Assembly: GCA_002793635.1 (NCBI GenBank)
Contig: PFEM01000036.1
Location: forward strand, 1 to 31,501
DNA from: Candidatus Shapirobacteria bacterium CG10_big_fil_rev_8_21_14_0_10_48_15
GTDB taxonomy: Bacteria > Patescibacteriota > Microgenomatia > PFEM01
Length of the DNA: 31,501 nt
Direction of reading: 5' to 3'
Under the pieces are notes generated by a model that was not told where the DNA came from, ran no database searches, and worked only from the letters and a program-made list of their open reading frames with translations. This document shows, piece by piece, positions 30,695-31,501 of this stretch; positions within the stretch are counted from its first letter, which is position 1; each line of letters starts with the position of its first letter. A program made the position numbers and the translations under genes.

Positions 30695-30799
30695 ATGACA
30701 CTAATTCCCAAAAGCAACCCTGGCAAAAGCGTCAAGATAGATGAAGCAATATTAGCACGAATTCTACGTCATCAAAAAATATCATTTTTGATTAACTAA
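30695..30799 (+). CDS. Very small open frame (34 residues), doubtful
   Basis: MTLIPKSNPGKSVKIDEAIL and a hydrophobic-basic end; stop TAA 30797-30799. There is no ribosome site and no promoter close upstream, and its 3' third contains the palindrome at 30771-30792. It could be a leader of the toxin-antitoxin operon, a gene remnant or chance. Confidence 0.2.
   Translation: MTLIPKSNPGKSVKIDEAILARILRHQKISFLIN
30771..30792. promoter_or_regulatory. Palindrome upstream of the toxin-antitoxin promoter
   Basis: ATCAAAAA, 6-base spacer, TTTTTGAT, with perfect 8-base arms ending 10 bases before the -35 box. It is a plausible binding site for the antitoxin, since Phd/YefM proteins repress their own operons. 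Confidence 0.45.
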
Positions 30800-30802
30800 T
30801 AG

Positions 30803-30831
30803 TTGACATTTAAAATTATTTTTGCTATCGT
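30803..30831 (+). promoter_or_regulatory. Promoter of the toxin-antitoxin pair
   Basis: Consensus TTGACA (30803-30808), exact 17-base spacer, TATCGT (30826-30831), 9 bases before ATG 30841, so the mRNA is leaderless or nearly so. Confidence 0.6.
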
Positions 30832-30840
30832 GTTGCTAAG

Positions 30841-31113
30841 ATGAATATTCTCGCTATCAATATTATCCCTGTTACCAAGGCTCGAGCCAAACTTGGTGAT
30901 TTGGCCAAAAAAGTCGCCGGTAAAAACTACGTTGTTCTCACTAAGGGTGGCAAACCTGAAGCGGCCTTGGTAGATATTGACTACCTGACTGAGTTGGAAA
31001 AAGAAGTCGAGAGAATTTATCAAAAAACTTTTATTGATCCTCGATTGCTGCCTTTAACTAGAGAATTCTCCAACCAGGAAATCAAAGCGTGGCTAAAAGA
31101 AGATCAGCTTTAA
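30841..31113 (+). CDS. Phd/YefM-family antitoxin
   Basis: 90 residues. The N-terminal fold is typical of Phd/YefM: INIIPVTKARAKLGDLAKKV, then NYVVLTKGGKPEAALVDIDYL, which together form the DNA-binding dimer. The C-terminal segment (EREF-like, SNQEIKAWLKEDQL) would bind and block the toxin. The toxin gene overlaps its last 25 bases. ATG 30841 fits the -10 box. Confidence 0.9.
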   Translation: MNILAINIIPVTKARAKLGDLAKKVAGKNYVVLTKGGKPEAALVDIDYLTELEKEVERIYQKTFIDPRLLPLTREFSNQEIKAWLKEDQL

Positions 31114-31501
31114 GAAAAAAGGCTTTTTTGGACTCCAGTGTTTTGTTCACGGCGGTCAACTCGTTGAGCGGCGGTTCGGCCAAGCTGTTTACTCTCAAAA
31201 ACCTCCAATTGACAACTTCGCCATTGGTGTTAACCGAAGTGGAAAGAAATGTTCGCCAAAAGTTAGAGAATTATCATCTTAAGAGATTTTTTCTTTTGGT
31301 AAGCAAACTAAAAATTACTGATCAAAGGCCAGATTTAAAGTTAACCAAACAAGCCACTCGGATAATCATTAAAAAGGACGCGGCTATTTTGGCGGAAGCC
31401 AAAAAATCCAAAGCTAATTTTTTGCTTACTTTAGACAAAAAGCATTTCTTGACACTCACTGCCAGAGCTTTTGCAAAACCTCAAAAAATACTCACCCCGA
31501 A
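31089..31501 (+). CDS. PIN-domain toxin (ribonuclease), 3' end outside window
   Basis: I start it at GTG 31089, inside the antitoxin gene, with AGGA 9 bases upstream; the product begins MAKRRSALRKKAFLDSSVLF. TTG 31128 is a weaker alternative. PIN signatures: FLDSSVLFTAV (first acidic residue), LVLTEVERNVRQKL (second, Glu), KKDAAILAEAKKSKANFLLTLDKKHFL (third and fourth). The active site is therefore complete. PIN toxins cut RNA when the antitoxin is lost. The frame runs off the window at KILTP, a few residues before the usual family end (TPxEFL). Confidence 0.85.
   Translation, partial: MAKRRSALRKKAFLDSSVLFTAVNSLSGGSAKLFTLKNLQLTTSPLVLTEVERNVRQKLENYHLKRFFLLVSKLKITDQRPDLKLTKQATRIIIKKDAAILAEAKKSKANFLLTLDKKHFLTLTARAFAKPQKILTP

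Noticed and set aside
1..31501. CRISPR array or prophage
   Set aside because: No regularly spaced direct repeats with unique spacers, no Cas, integrase, terminase or capsid-like genes were seen. The only tandem repeats are the short coding arrays.

Overview
The window looks like a chromosomal stretch from a small, reduced bacterium of the Candidate Phyla Radiation (Patescibacteria), most likely near Microgenomates. This is inferred from content, not from a marker gene. The evidence is: multi-pass DUF2298 and GT39-type proteins; FemAB-like transferases in tandem; a minimal 470-residue MetG; a sortase beside a protein with a C-terminal sorting signal; LCP, UbiA and WecA-type envelope enzymes; dense packing with overlapping genes; and a near absence of Shine-Dalgarno sequences. 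TGA ends several genes, so it is not a TGA-recoding lineage.

Layout. 1-6.8 kb: a DUF2298 membrane protein (cut by the window edge), an LCP protein, a UvrD/PcrA helicase and two FemAB-like transferases with a small opposing gene. 6.9-11.3 kb: a lipoprotein, then a one-chain UvrD helicase-Fe-S nuclease co-transcribed with RmuC. 11.4-17.6 kb: a small membrane protein, a 1034-residue membrane protein, a 324-residue anchored protein, a DUF11 sortase substrate and its sortase. 17.6-26.1 kb, plus strand: a TrpR-like regulator, metG, a GT2, two GT39-like enzymes, a small membrane protein, a WecA/MraY-like phosphotransferase and a UbiA prenyltransferase, together a lipid-linked glycan module. 26.1-31.5 kb: a PEGA-SH3 protein, tRNA-Cys followed by the remains of a PIN toxin gene, an M23 peptidase, groES-groEL, a GC-rich structured region with a zinc-finger-like microprotein, and a Phd/PIN toxin-antitoxin pair cut by the right edge.

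Regulation. Many genes carry a TANAAT -10 box only 5-10 bases before an ATG, which predicts leaderless mRNAs. Genes inside operons often start with GTG and overlap the previous stop. Three loci break this rule (6.95-7.4, 14.8-15.95 and 30.24-30.69 kb). They have strong GGAGG ribosome sites, higher GC, large 3' stem-loops and, in two cases, VEVTR-type proteins reminiscent of Chloroflexi, and they look acquired.

The most unusual signal is a family of 9-bp tandem arrays (TCGGTCAAC/TCGATTAAC and complement) inside three protein genes at four sites. They occur in different phases and both orientations and always keep the reading frame. Small palindromes also sit inside coding sequence. Other points worth checking are perfect palindromes at the groES and 324-residue-protein promoters, an intrinsic terminator right after the M23 promoter, and divergent sortase/regulator promoters with overlapping -35 boxes.
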